Shown: one piece after another, positions 47,501-56,498 of the stretch
Layout: each line of letters starts with the position of its first letter
Position numbering within the stretch: the stretch's first letter is position 1
NCBI GenBank assembly: GCA_016719565.1
Contig: JADJYU010000005.1
Coordinates: 537,232 to 601,231, forward strand
DNA from: Ignavibacteria bacterium
Lineage (GTDB): Bacteria > Bacteroidota > Ignavibacteria > Tepidaquicellales > Tepidaquicellaceae
Direction: 5' to 3'
Length of the DNA: 64,000 nucleotides
The notes under the pieces: model-generated
What the model was told of the DNA's origin: nothing
Databases searched by the model: none
The model's input: the letters and a program-made list of their open reading frames with translations, nothing else
Position numbers and translations under genes: made by a program

Positions 47501-50118
47501 AAATCATAAGACCCGCTGCTGACTGCTATCCCGGTTAAAGAAGAATTAGAATTGCCGATTAACATTGAGTGAATAAAATTTGATGAAGCGGTTCCGCCGT
47601 TGCCGTTGTTTATTCTAATGCCGGACAGAACGCAGGCTGCAGTTGTATTTGTTATGCTTAATGAATGAACAGTATTATTTCTTATGATCTGGTTTCCCGC
47701 CGGAAGATTTATATAAATTCCTGATGTTCCGGGATTTGGATTTGTTGCAGCTGAATTCATATTTCTGATTATATTCTTTTCAATAAGTAGAACAGGCGAA
47801 CCGGCGCCTTCGACTGAAATTCCTGTCATAAGACTTGAAGTATTTGCAAGATGATGCTGTAATGAATTGGAGATAGTTCCGCCGAGAACATTATTGCTGC
47901 AGGTCAGCTCAGGATTACTGTTTGAAATGAAACGCATTCCGTAAAAACTTGATGAGCTTGCTGAATAGCGAATACCGCCTGTTCTGTTATTATTAACAGT
48001 TTTATTTCCCGCTCCGTCAAACCTAAACGCGTTAAATTCCGAAGTGCCGGATGCATATTTGATATTACTTAATGCTGTCATACTTCCGATGGTATTATTG
48101 TTAACTAATGTAAATCCCTGTGATACATTAATTAAATTTACTCCTGCAGACGAACCCGAGATATCAAATCCTGCAATAGTGTTATCTGAAATTGAAGTTT
48201 CGGCGGAAGTGCCGGCTGAAGTCCGGATACCGTTATAATATGAAGAGGATTTCAGATTCAGTGAATACACGCCTGTACCTGAAGATGAAGAATATCCTAT
48301 TGTATTTCCTTTGATACTGAAAGCATTACCATTAGAATTATTAACATATATTCCGTAGTGATTTAAATTTGTTCCTGTTGCAACTCGTGAAGCAGTCTGA
48401 TACAATCTGTTATTCTCAATTGCAATATTTGTATTACCTTCGCCGATATGAATACCTGCGCTGTGGCTGCTTAAATTGAAGTAATCATAAATATTACAAT
48501 TACGCACAGTATCATAGCTGTTATAAACAGTTGTGTTTGTTGTCGACCCTAAAAACGAAACCGCGCAATGCGGCAGCTGTCCTGCCGGACCTATATCACA
48601 ATTTTCAATAACATTATTATCATTACCTGTTAAGGATGAATTTCTGTAAAATAAAACCGTTGCTGCGTGACCTGATAAATTGTTTTGCGATGAACCGAGT
48701 ATTCTGCAGTTTCTGACTTTATTGTTTGAAGCGTCATACTGAAACATTACAGTGCTTGTTCCTGCCCAGCCCGAAGTACTGGAATTTGAAAGAGTAAGTG
48801 AAGCGCCGCCGGAATCAATGCCGTCAATGGTAATATTTTTCGCGCCGTTAAAACTAAACAGCGGAACTCCGTTATTTGGAGTTGCAGTGACAGTAACAGC
48901 TGTATTTATCGCCGGCTTTATTGTAACGCTTGCCCAGTCTCCGTTTCCGGGAGTTGCTCCCTGAGGTGGTTCAGTAATATTTGTGTTAATAGTAATATTT
49001 ATATTTGCTCCCGCCTGCGAGCCGGCTCCTATTCCTACAAATGCATCAGATAAACTTTCATAGTTTCCGTTTCCGGTGTTTGCACCGGAAACCGTGACCT
49101 GATTTGCTACTGCGTTGTTTCTGATATAAACGCCGAATGCTCCTGCAGAGCTTACACTATTATCAGCAAAAGATATAGAGCGGAGATTATAAGTTGTGCC
49201 TGTATTTACCCATTCACTCCAGTTTGCTCCGCCGTTAGCAGTATAAAAAACTTTACCTCCGCTGCCGCAGACATAAGCAGTGTCATTATTCTTGAATTCG
49301 ATCTGACGAAGGTCTGTCGCTGATGTCATTGCAACTGTCCAGTTGAGACCGCCATTAACGGATCTTAGTATAGTCCCGTTTGTTCCGCATGCTAATCCGA
49401 CATTCCCCGACGGACTGAATTCAATATCATTTAGTCCGGTATTATCAAATCCCTGGCCATATCCCCATGACGCAACGACGCTGAAATTCGCGCCGCCGTT
49501 TGTTGATCTTAGAATAACAGGAGACGGGATCACTAATGCAGATATTACAGAACTGCTTAGAAATATTGTATTCGAATCAAGATATTCAATTCCGTAAAGG
49601 TCATAGTTATGAGCACCTACACCGCCCGGATTAATTACTCCGTGTGTCCAGGAAACTCCGCCGTCTGTTGTTTTTGAATAATTTTTATTTGAACCAACGC
49701 AGATTATATTCTGACTATTAAACGCATCCATTCCGTAATATGAAACCATACCGGCTGTATAAGACCAGGTAAGTCCTGAGTTAGTGGTTTTAAGTATGCT
49801 TCCGTTGTGCCCGCTGATTATACCATTGTTGATATCAAACATTTTTATATTCCTGAATGCTTCTGTATAGCTGCCCTGCCATTCCCATGACAGACCGCCG
49901 TTAACAGTTTTCTGGATCCTGCCGTTTGCTCCGATGATCCAGCCGGTATTTGCATTCACGAAATCCGTTCCCCAGATCTCCCAACCGTAATTCGTGCCGT
50001 AAGTTGTCCAGACAGCGTTTGCCGGTTCAGATCTGAATATAAATGCGCAGATAAGAAATATTTGTAAAACTTTAAAAGCGCTTCGCACGCCTTCCTGCCG
50101 GTAAAATACTTTACTCAT
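44599..50118 (-). CDS. Giant exported YCF48/beta-helix/LamG protein with dockerin-like tail (pair A2)
   Basis: From the start at 50118 (signal sequence KVLQIFLICAFIFRSEPANA) the protein is about 1840 residues; an in-frame start at 50241 adds 41. The domains in order are: YCF48-like propeller (GWIIGANGRIQKTVNGGLSW); a long right-handed beta-helix related to the gene at 448; LamG domain 1 (LNFDGINDDVTLP; DEVRIWTRALS); a choice-of-anchor/ASH-like domain (IQNTGADSL; PPGSSATFNVTFTPGNSG); a second LamG (LNFDGINDNVVLP; DEVRIWTRELS); and the shared tail (EGYYNPATNLQNLRDTLKVY; HRNCIQTWSA; GDVNQDGVIDLADGSLIDN; TDINGDEIIDLTDAV), ending VGKVTP. The two LamG copies look like an internal duplication. The divergent helical partner is at 50416. 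Confidence 0.87.
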   Translation of the reverse strand: MSKVFYRQEGVRSAFKVLQIFLICAFIFRSEPANAVWTTYGTNYGWEIWGTDFVNANTGWIIGANGRIQKTVNGGLSWEWQGSYTEAFRNIKMFDINNGIISGHNGSILKTTNSGLTWSYTAGMVSYYGMDAFNSQNIICVGSNKNYSKTTDGGVSWTHGVINPGGVGAHNYDLYGIEYLDSNTIFLSSSVISALVIPSPVILRSTNGGANFSVVASWGYGQGFDNTGLNDIEFSPSGNVGLACGTNGTILRSVNGGLNWTVAMTSATDLRQIEFKNNDTAYVCGSGGKVFYTANGGANWSEWVNTGTTYNLRSISFADNSVSSAGAFGVYIRNNAVANQVTVSGANTGNGNYESLSDAFVGIGAGSQAGANINITINTNITEPPQGATPGNGDWASVTIKPAINTAVTVTATPNNGVPLFSFNGAKNITIDGIDSGGASLTLSNSSTSGWAGTSTVMFQYDASNNKVRNCRILGSSQNNLSGHAATVLFYRNSSLTGNDNNVIENCDIGPAGQLPHCAVSFLGSTTNTTVYNSYDTVRNCNIYDYFNLSSHSAGIHIGEGNTNIAIENNRLYQTASRVATGTNLNHYGIYVNNSNGNAFSIKGNTIGYSSSSGTGVYSLNLKSSSYYNGIRTSAGTSAETSISDNTIAGFDISGSSAGVNLINVSQGFTLVNNNTIGSMTALSNIKYASGTSEFNAFRFDGAGNKTVNNNRTGGIRYSASSSSFYGMRFISNSNPELTCSNNVLGGTISNSLQHHLANTSSLMTGISVEGAGSPVLLIEKNIIRNMNSAATNPNPGTSGIYINLPAGNQIIRNNTVHSLSITNTTAACVLSGIRINNGNGGTASSNFIHSMLIGNSNSSLTGIAVSSGSYDFINNMISLGKDSAGVSMNGGSAIYGFNIGIPVVSNLYFNSVYISGNPTGGSQNTYALASFVSSNPRNYFNNIFYNGRSNSGSTGKHYAIRLDGSSPNPPGLSCNYNDLLSTGNGGVLGFYNNADIANLSSWRTVTGKDSNSVSDNPGYITHVNLHIDTTLSTSISNGGINIAGITTDTDSNIRNVSAPDIGSDEFNSTVTAEVLNFDGINDDVTLPNTLSQALTSPAVSEFTIEYWFKGSNLQSAVRFQLNSSAYIVAGWGTPGNQKHLISTDGALTGINVGAAATDGNWHHVAMTWKRNTVNGFRSYLDGVLVQQRNAADVNLPSISAVGKIGSQYGNSEFINGSLDEVRIWTRALSQFELASNMFREIDSAAGLLASYHFNQGIADGNNSGVTTLTESSLNNYPGTLTNFGLTGSVSNWIQPGPGFCSPYIEINVKGNNISITDGDITPSLNDHTNFDSVNAGSGFVRTYTIQNTGADSLNAGNVIITGTDPGMFTASALTPAGKIPPGSSATFNVTFTPGNSGSKNAVIHIPNNDCDEYDYDFAVRGTGKASPAQVLNFDGINDNVVLPVSLSQDLTAPAVSEITIEYWFKGTNLQSAVRFQSGNNWIVAGWGAPGNQKHVISTEGGTSGINVGANVNDGNWHHVAMIWKKNTVNGFKSYLDGNLVDQKNSSDSDLPNISVSGYLGRYNAGSGEYLQGSLDEVRIWTRELSQTEIAANRNTEINSGQGLLASYHFNQGLAGEDNSTITTLTEATGTYPGILTNFELNGIVSNWISPGPELSVPLNTIDITVISEGYYNPATNLQNLRDTLKVYLCQNQSPYNAIDSASGVIDSVSHNSDFTFINAAPGSYYLKLVHRNCIQTWSALPVSVSSVSSYDFTSSQSQAFGNNMKQVNTTPVRFAIYSGDVNQDGVIDLADGSLIDNDAFNFAAGYLPTDINGDEIIDLTDAVFADNNGFNFVGKVTP

Positions 50119-50241
50119 ATCACTTATAATATTTTGCATCCGGCAGGTCAGGCCTACGAGGATTTTAATAAATTTTGAAAATAAGTTTAAAGCTGAAAGA
50201 AGAAAATTTCTAAAGCATGTTTTAAATAAAATGGAAATCAT

Positions 50242-50415
50242 TTTTAACCCCGTAAGTTTAATTTTAAAAAAGTTGATACAAATTTATAACCCGGGATCAA
50301 TTATTTCAAAAAGATTTTCAGGCAATAATGACAGACTTATCACCAACTGTAATGGCATTTATTTGAAATATGAATTGGAATTGCAATAATTAAGGATTAA
50401 TTTGTTGCAAAAAAA
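50242..50415. promoter_or_regulatory. Divergent intergenic region of pair A2
   Basis: CCCCGTAAGTTTAATTTTAA followed by ACAAATTTAT and AAAAAGATTTTC parallels 4066-4135 of pair A1. Just inside the gene side, CCTGCCGG (about 50094) and CCGGCAGG (about 50150) form an inverted repeat that may be a leader structure. Confidence 0.5.
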
Positions 50416-51876
50416 ATGACCGATTCTAAATTAATAAATATGTTAAAAGCGCTCTCTGAAGATGAGTTTAAACAATTAGAAAAATTCATCGACTCACCTT
50501 TTCATAATAAAGGCAGAGACCTGCTTCCCTTTTTTAAATCTATAAAATCCTTTTACCCGGCGTTTGATCATAAAAATTTCAGCAATGAATTTATCTTCGG
50601 AAAATTGTTTCCCGCAAAAAAATATGAGACTGTGCGTTCGGAAAATCTTATCAGAACACTTTCATCACACCTGTTTAGAATATCTAAAGATTTTCTAATT
50701 CATCTCGAACTTGAAGATCAGACATCGAAGAAAAAATATTTTCTTCTGAATCAGCTGCGTAAAAGAAAATTATATAAAGAATTCGACAAAGAATACAGCA
50801 CGATCAACGGAAGCTTTGATGATACAGGAAAAGGAAGCGTTGGTTATTTTATTGACCGTTTTTTTCTTACCGCAGTCAAACGCGATTGCTCTCTGAACCG
50901 TGATGATTTTGATAATGCATTTGAATACTCTCTGCAAACCGGTGAGAACATTGCAGCTGCTGCTTTGATATCCGCTTTTAAATTTGAAGATGAAAAAAAT
51001 CTAGCTGCAGCTTACGGTATTCAGGTAAGAGATAATCTGCTTGAAGTGATTTTGAAAAATTTCGACGCGATTAACTTTTTGTCTGATCTCAAAACTGGTC
51101 ATGAGCATTATCCTTATCTGCAGATCTTTCAGGAAATTTATCTTATGAATCTTAATAAAGATAAAACTGAGCATTATTATAATCTGAAAGAACTTCTGAA
51201 AAAGAATTCATCATATTTCGGGCAGCCGGAAAATTATGTGCTGTGGAATACAATGCTCACTTACTGCGGAGTAAATAAACTCGGCCGGCGGGAAGCGTTT
51301 GAACTCCAAAAATATATGCTTGAAAACGGAATTTATAAACCTTTGCATTCTGAAAATTTCCATATAGTATTATTCAGAAATATTGTACTGGATTCTTCAT
51401 ACATCGGCGAGTATCAATGGCTGGAAAGATTTATCGAAAAGTATTCCGCTGAACTGCACGAACATCACCGTGAAAATATGAAAATCTTTTCAATGGCTTA
51501 TCTATCCTTTTCGCGAAGTGATTTTGGAAAAGCTCTGGAATATATTCTTCAGATAAAATATAATTTATTCCTTTTCAAACTTGACGTAAAGATCTTACAG
51601 CTTAAAATTTATTATGAACTTGGCTATCATGAAGAAGGATTGTCACTTGTTTCAGCTACACTGAACTATTTAAGTAATTCAAAAGAAGTCAGTAGTATAG
51701 GTAAAGAAGCAATAGGCGCTTTTGCGAAATGTGTCAGAGATCTGATCAGGATAAAATCAAACGGTATTGCAAAAGATGATGATCTTTATAAGCTTAAAAT
51801 CTCAGCAGAAAAAATCAGTTTTATAGGACTGGCTGAATGGCTTTCTGAGAAGGTCAGGCAGATGAAGAAAATGTGA
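50416..51876 (+). CDS. Soluble helical repeat protein, partner subfamily A (A2), unknown function
   Basis: The 486-residue protein has no export signal. The hallmark N-terminal domain reads MTDSKLINMLKALSEDEFK, then FIDSPFHNKGRD, FYPAF and SKDFLIH. It aligns with the A1 protein at 4250 throughout: KGSVGYFIDRFF, HIVLFRNIVLDSS, QWLERFIEKYSAEL, EHHRENM, and the TPR-like DFGKALEYILQIKYNLFLFK. It lies divergent to the beta-helix/LamG exported gene, while A1 is divergent to the other beta-helix gene. The start is ATG after an A-run, with no Shine-Dalgarno. Function is unknown. Confidence 0.87.
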   Translation: MTDSKLINMLKALSEDEFKQLEKFIDSPFHNKGRDLLPFFKSIKSFYPAFDHKNFSNEFIFGKLFPAKKYETVRSENLIRTLSSHLFRISKDFLIHLELEDQTSKKKYFLLNQLRKRKLYKEFDKEYSTINGSFDDTGKGSVGYFIDRFFLTAVKRDCSLNRDDFDNAFEYSLQTGENIAAAALISAFKFEDEKNLAAAYGIQVRDNLLEVILKNFDAINFLSDLKTGHEHYPYLQIFQEIYLMNLNKDKTEHYYNLKELLKKNSSYFGQPENYVLWNTMLTYCGVNKLGRREAFELQKYMLENGIYKPLHSENFHIVLFRNIVLDSSYIGEYQWLERFIEKYSAELHEHHRENMKIFSMAYLSFSRSDFGKALEYILQIKYNLFLFKLDVKILQLKIYYELGYHEEGLSLVSATLNYLSNSKEVSSIGKEAIGAFAKCVRDLIRIKSNGIAKDDDLYKLKISAEKISFIGLAEWLSEKVRQMKKM

Positions 51877-51971
51877 CAGAATCTTAAAGATCGTTATAAT
51901 TTAAACAATAAGAATGTAACATGATTTGATCTGACAATAATTATAAAAATTAATTTAAACAGGAGCCAGTA

Positions 51972-52639
51972 TTGAAAAATGAAATTGGAATTATAAAAAC
52001 AATTTTCCGATACCCTGTAAAATCCATGGCCGGAACGGAAATTTCAAATTCGAAAATGGGATTTCACGGACTTGAGGGAGACAGGCGTTTTGCATTCCAA
52101 CGGGTTGAGGATAAAAGCGGCTTTCCCTTCCTGACTGCAAGTAAACTTCCGGAGTAGATTATGTTTAAACCTTTTAACATAAATGAAAACGATCAAAACT
52201 TAATTCCTGTTCAAGTCCGCACTCCGGAAGGTAATGTCTTCGAACTTCAGAGCAGTGAATTATCTGAAGATATTTCGCGGCGTCATGGATCTGAAGTGCA
52301 GCTGATGCATTTCGATAAAGGAATTTTCGATGAAGCAAGTGTTTCATTGATCAGTAATGATACGATAATAAAGATTGAAAAAGAATCCGGACTACCTTTA
52401 GACATACGGCGGTTTCGTCATAACATACTTATCGAAACAAAGAGCGGCAATTCTTTTGAAGAGGATAAATGGGTTGGTAAAACTTTTACTTTGGTGAAGA
52501 ATCCGATTCGCCTGCAGTGAACATAACATTACGGGACAAGCGCTGTGTCATGATAAACTTAGATCCTGATACTGCAAATGTGATGAGATCTGTAGTTCGT
52601 CTGAATGAAAATAACGCAGGAGTTTACGGGACAGTTTAA
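51972..52639 (+). pseudogene. MOSC-domain protein, broken by an in-frame TAG and a frameshift
   Basis: A TTG start with AGGAG upstream opens a MOSC N-terminal beta-barrel/MOSC protein: IFRYPVKSMAGTEI, GLEGDRRFAFQR and PFLTASK. An in-frame TAG at 52155-52157 interrupts it; the same frame continues at once as IMFKPFNINEN. After DIRRFRHNILIET and WVGKTF the frame shifts by one base near 52509-52517. The last part is then read as NITLRDKRCVMINLDPDTA and NNAGVYGTV, the expected MOSC C-terminus with the conserved Cys. Restored, it would be about 222 residues. MOSC proteins bind or transfer sulfur or molybdenum cofactor groups. With two independent lesions it is probably a true pseudogene unless the sequence is error-prone. 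Confidence 0.82.
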
Positions 52640-52717
52640 AACCGAAATATTTTTACCGGTCAGAAAGTTAATCTCATCGGTTAAATATTTTATACGATGA
52701 TTTTATTTTAAATACAT

Positions 52718-52743
52718 AAAAAACCGCAGGCTGAAGCCTGCGG
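52718..52743 (-). terminator. Rho-independent terminator built from a REP-type hairpin
   Basis: The minus-strand CCGCAGGCT-TC-AGCCTGCGG is followed by six T residues, about 50 bases after the stop of the gene at 52792. Confidence 0.75.
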
Positions 52744-52791
52744 CTAATATACATAATTTATTATACCCGTAACTTGAAACTCGTAACTGAT

Positions 52792-55700
52792 TTACGGGGT
52801 AATTTTCGAAACAAAATTCGCACCATTATTATCCGTATACACTCCGTCAGAAAGATCTATAAGTCCGTCACCGTTAACGTCAGTCGGCAGATACCCGGAT
52901 GCAAAATTAAATGCGTCATTGTCTATTAAACTTCCGTCCGAAATATCGATAGTTCCGTCCTGATCTACATCTCCGGAGTAAACGCTATACTTAGTTCCTT
53001 TCAGTATGGAATTATTTCCATATGTCTGCGACTGAGCCGATGTGAAATCATAAACAAGAGTACTTCCTTTTGAATAAGATTCTCCTCCGGATTTACTCCA
53101 GGTTTCCAGAGCGTTTCTATGTTTAATGTGAAGATAATATGTTCCGTTAGGAGCGTTTGTAAATAAAGGAGCGCATTTGAGTGTAACCGAATCAAGTACT
53201 GATTTTGCCGAATCAATTTTTGCAAACGGCGTTGTAGAGTTTCTTAAATAAACGGTAACTGTATCCCTGATATTCAGATTACCAGGTGAGATATTGTAGA
53301 ATCCTTCAGGAACTAGTGTTATATCTGATGCAATAGCAACAGCAGCATTCACAACGCATATCTTATCAAGATAAAGATTATTTCCGAAACCGCTTCTTGC
53401 GCGGAATTTTAATTTATTTGTGCCGGCAGGCAGTGAATATTTTTTTGTCGCCCACTGAACACTGGTCGGTGTAAATGCAGTACCAAGCGGAGTTCTGGTA
53501 TTAAGATTTCCGTTTACATTATTGCCCCAGAGTTTTACAAGTGAAGTAAATGTAGTACCGCCGTTTGAAGAAGTTAAAATCTCAAGCGAGTCTGTTGAGC
53601 CGTCTGTATATGGAGCATATGCATGATCAAAATTCAGTGAGTCTCCCGAAAGAGTGTTACCAAATGATTTTGTAATTTCAGATTGAGTAACTCCCACACC
53701 GGCGTTCCAAAAGTCAAATTTTGTGGAACCGCTTCCCACACCGAAACTGCTTACCGCATTTCTTGTCCAGTAAAGCGTTCCGGTATATTCAAGACTCCAT
53801 CCCGATGGCGGAAATGTTACTGAAGTGAAATTCTCGCACAAATTATTACCGACAATATTAAAACTGTAAAGAGCTGTGGAGTCTCTTTCATGACCTGCGG
53901 AATTATTCTGAGCAAATATTTTGTAATAAATAACATCTCCTACTACTACATCAGAATTCAGCGAATTAAAAAGAGCTGAATAATTATTTCCCGATGTGTT
54001 AACAAGTTTCAGATGTTTTGTATTTGCTGTAATATTTTTATACCATCTCACCCACGAAGAATCCAGTGAAAATGCTGAAGTTACAACAGCATCAACTGTA
54101 ACCGGCCATGCTGTTTTAACCTGATCTGTAATAGGCGTATGACTTATAGAAGGAAGATTGGTATTTGAGATCTGAAAATTAGTATTGGAAATATCAAAGA
54201 AGATATTACCGTTTGCTTCGACTTTAATTCTGGCTGTAGTTGTATTCACACCGGGAAGAGTAACGCTCTGCGATCCGTCATTGGGTGTTCCGGTTATGAG
54301 CGTGTGCGGATAAGTATTTCCTCCGTCTGTTGATAAAAGTATGTTAACGTTAGCACAGCTTACCGGTGATGCCGTTGTATTGGCAACGTTCCATGTTATA
54401 GTCTGAGGAACCGAGCTGTTCCAGTTTACATTCGTATTCGGTGAAGAAACTATAAACGGACCTGCGGCTGCAGTTACGTTAAATGCAACTGTACCAATTC
54501 CTATTCCGCCTGCACCTGCATTATTATCTCTTACTGTCATTCTGAAAGACAAAGACCTTGTATAAGAAGGAAGTATCTCGCCTAATGTCTGTGTGTTATT
54601 AATTATGTCCAATAATTTCGGAAAAATTCTAGTAGGAGTTGTTACCGAACTGAAAGATCTGAAGATCGGGGCATTGCCTGTCGGACTGTTCGGTGAACCT
54701 GCAGGACCAACGTCATACTGCTCCCAGTTATATGTAAGTGACCCGGGATTGTTAACATCCGTTGCTGATCCTGTCAGCTGAAATGGAGTACTGATAGGAA
54801 TCGAAAATCCGCCTGCCGGTACTGTAACTGACGGTGGTGTATTACCTGTTGCTGTCTGAACCGGGCAGCTGTTGCCGTTTCCTGTCTGTGTATAATTTGT
54901 AATTTCCGTTATACTTCCGGAATGAAAATGATCATTACTAAACAACTGAAGATCATCTGCACCGCAGATACCTGCATAACCCATGATAGTGCTGCCGCTG
55001 CCGGGTTCCCATGCGGTAGCGGCGTTTCTGTTACCGCCGGCGCAGCTGCCGAGAACTCCGTTGAAAGTATGATTTCCGCGATACTGGTGACCCATTTCAT
55101 GAGCTACATAATCTATATAAAAAGGATCGCCTGTAGGAGACGGTAATCCTGTAACGCCTCTCGCTTTCTGACCTGTAACGCAAACAACTCCGAGACCTGC
55201 GATTCCGCCGCCCCCTGTGCTGAATACGTGACCGACATCATAATTTGCATTACCGATTACTGCATCAAGATTAGTCTGATTTTGACCAAGCATTGTGCCT
55301 CCATTATTATTTGTATAAGGATCTGTACCGGAGTTTGTATAAACAATATTAATATTATTTGCTACCAGAGTCATTCTAACTGAAAAATCTTTTTCATACA
55401 CTCCGTTCACTCTGTTCATTGCGGTTACTATTGCCGCCTGACCTAATGCCGCCGTTCCTCCGTGGAACGCAGTGTATTCGCCTGTTGCCGCTACAGCAAG
55501 TCTGTATGTGCGGAGAAATTCTCCTGTTGCATCAGATTCTACAGGAGTTGGTACAGACTCTGTTAATTCCGTAACCAGACAATCATAGTCTGTCTTAGGT
55601 GTGAGGTCTTTTTTGTAATATGAAATGTATATATTTTTTTCTTCCGAACTGTAAGGATCGATGAAGTAATTTCCGTTTACGCTTAAGACCATTGCATGAA

Positions 55701-56136
55701 ATCCATGCATGGTAATATCTACTTTTCCTGTTGCGTAAGGATCATCCACTCCTTTAATAGTGTATGTTTTAATTTCCGGGAACTGAGCCGCAAGTCCGGG
55801 TTCCATCATAGAATATTCATTAATAATAAACTGACCTGAAGTCCCGTCGGGTTTAGGCAGATTTATTATCACCTGATTCTGCGGAAGATTGCCATATGAT
55901 TCAATTGGCAAATTCATAAGATCATTTTTCAGATCATTGAAATTTATTTTTACTGTCCTGAAATTATCAGGGATTATTCTTCTTTCGCCTTCATAGGAAA
56001 AACCTTTACCGGTTTCGTCTGACCAGTTAAGGTCCCTGTAATTATTCTGCTGTGAAGTTGCAGTATTTACATTCATCATCAATGTAATACAGAATAAAAG
56101 AATTGCGCTAACGCAAAGAAATGTAGTCTTTTTCAT
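52792..56136 (-). CDS. Exported M12B-like (reprolysin-type) zinc metalloprotease with dockerin-like tail
   Basis: The 1114-residue protein has a signal peptide (MKKTTFLCVSAILLFCITLM). Residues ~30-205 form a propeptide-like region, and the catalytic domain runs from ~205 to ~425. The zinc motif HEMGHQYRGNH is at 346-356 (HExxHxxxxxH) and the Met-turn TIMGYAGIC is near 383-391; both are expected of an active metzincin. Beta domains follow, then a jelly-roll domain (PPSGWSLEYTGTLYW; LNFDHAYAPY; FGNNLYLDKICV) shared with the protein at 33293. The shared tail ends it (EGFYNISPGNLNIRDTVTVY; HRNALETWSKSGGES; GDVDQDGTIDISDGSLIDN; TDVNGDGLIDLSDGV), ending VSKITP. It is probably a secreted or surface protease. 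No helical partner adjoins it; a subtilase gene is divergent. Confidence 0.9.
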   Translation of the reverse strand: MKKTTFLCVSAILLFCITLMMNVNTATSQQNNYRDLNWSDETGKGFSYEGERRIIPDNFRTVKINFNDLKNDLMNLPIESYGNLPQNQVIINLPKPDGTSGQFIINEYSMMEPGLAAQFPEIKTYTIKGVDDPYATGKVDITMHGFHAMVLSVNGNYFIDPYSSEEKNIYISYYKKDLTPKTDYDCLVTELTESVPTPVESDATGEFLRTYRLAVAATGEYTAFHGGTAALGQAAIVTAMNRVNGVYEKDFSVRMTLVANNINIVYTNSGTDPYTNNNGGTMLGQNQTNLDAVIGNANYDVGHVFSTGGGGIAGLGVVCVTGQKARGVTGLPSPTGDPFYIDYVAHEMGHQYRGNHTFNGVLGSCAGGNRNAATAWEPGSGSTIMGYAGICGADDLQLFSNDHFHSGSITEITNYTQTGNGNSCPVQTATGNTPPSVTVPAGGFSIPISTPFQLTGSATDVNNPGSLTYNWEQYDVGPAGSPNSPTGNAPIFRSFSSVTTPTRIFPKLLDIINNTQTLGEILPSYTRSLSFRMTVRDNNAGAGGIGIGTVAFNVTAAAGPFIVSSPNTNVNWNSSVPQTITWNVANTTASPVSCANVNILLSTDGGNTYPHTLITGTPNDGSQSVTLPGVNTTTARIKVEANGNIFFDISNTNFQISNTNLPSISHTPITDQVKTAWPVTVDAVVTSAFSLDSSWVRWYKNITANTKHLKLVNTSGNNYSALFNSLNSDVVVGDVIYYKIFAQNNSAGHERDSTALYSFNIVGNNLCENFTSVTFPPSGWSLEYTGTLYWTRNAVSSFGVGSGSTKFDFWNAGVGVTQSEITKSFGNTLSGDSLNFDHAYAPYTDGSTDSLEILTSSNGGTTFTSLVKLWGNNVNGNLNTRTPLGTAFTPTSVQWATKKYSLPAGTNKLKFRARSGFGNNLYLDKICVVNAAVAIASDITLVPEGFYNISPGNLNIRDTVTVYLRNSTTPFAKIDSAKSVLDSVTLKCAPLFTNAPNGTYYLHIKHRNALETWSKSGGESYSKGSTLVYDFTSAQSQTYGNNSILKGTKYSVYSGDVDQDGTIDISDGSLIDNDAFNFASGYLPTDVNGDGLIDLSDGVYTDNNGANFVSKITP

Positions 56137-56498
56137 TATAGTGTGTTATTTATAAATTTGTTTGAATTGAAAATAGTCCTAAACTTTTTAATTTAAAAGC
56201 TATAAAAAAGAAGGTGTTGAATATATTGATATTATTGTCTTTGATAAACGTAAATTTTCTATTTATAAATTTTTACAAAATTTAATTGTCTGCATACAAT
56301 CAGGAGCAATGAATATTCAGATTGCTTTACATTTAAAATTCGGGTTCATAGATACATTTTTGTAAAACAAAAAGTTTTAATAATTTTAAATTATTATAAA
56401 GTTCGTTATTTTATATAAAGTTAATTACTCTTTAACAGGGAATTATACTTAAATGATACTATCATATTATTCTTTTTCTAAATCTTAATTAAATAGTT
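56137..56498. other. AT-rich divergent intergenic region between two protease genes
   Basis: About 360 bases, very AT-rich, hold the promoters of the metalloprotease (minus) and subtilase (plus). I see no repeat of the locus families and no unambiguous promoter boxes. Confidence 0.45.

Noticed and set aside
54593..55146. Plus-strand open frames inside the metalloprotease gene
   Set aside because: Shadows of the minus-strand coding region; their sequence has no domain features.
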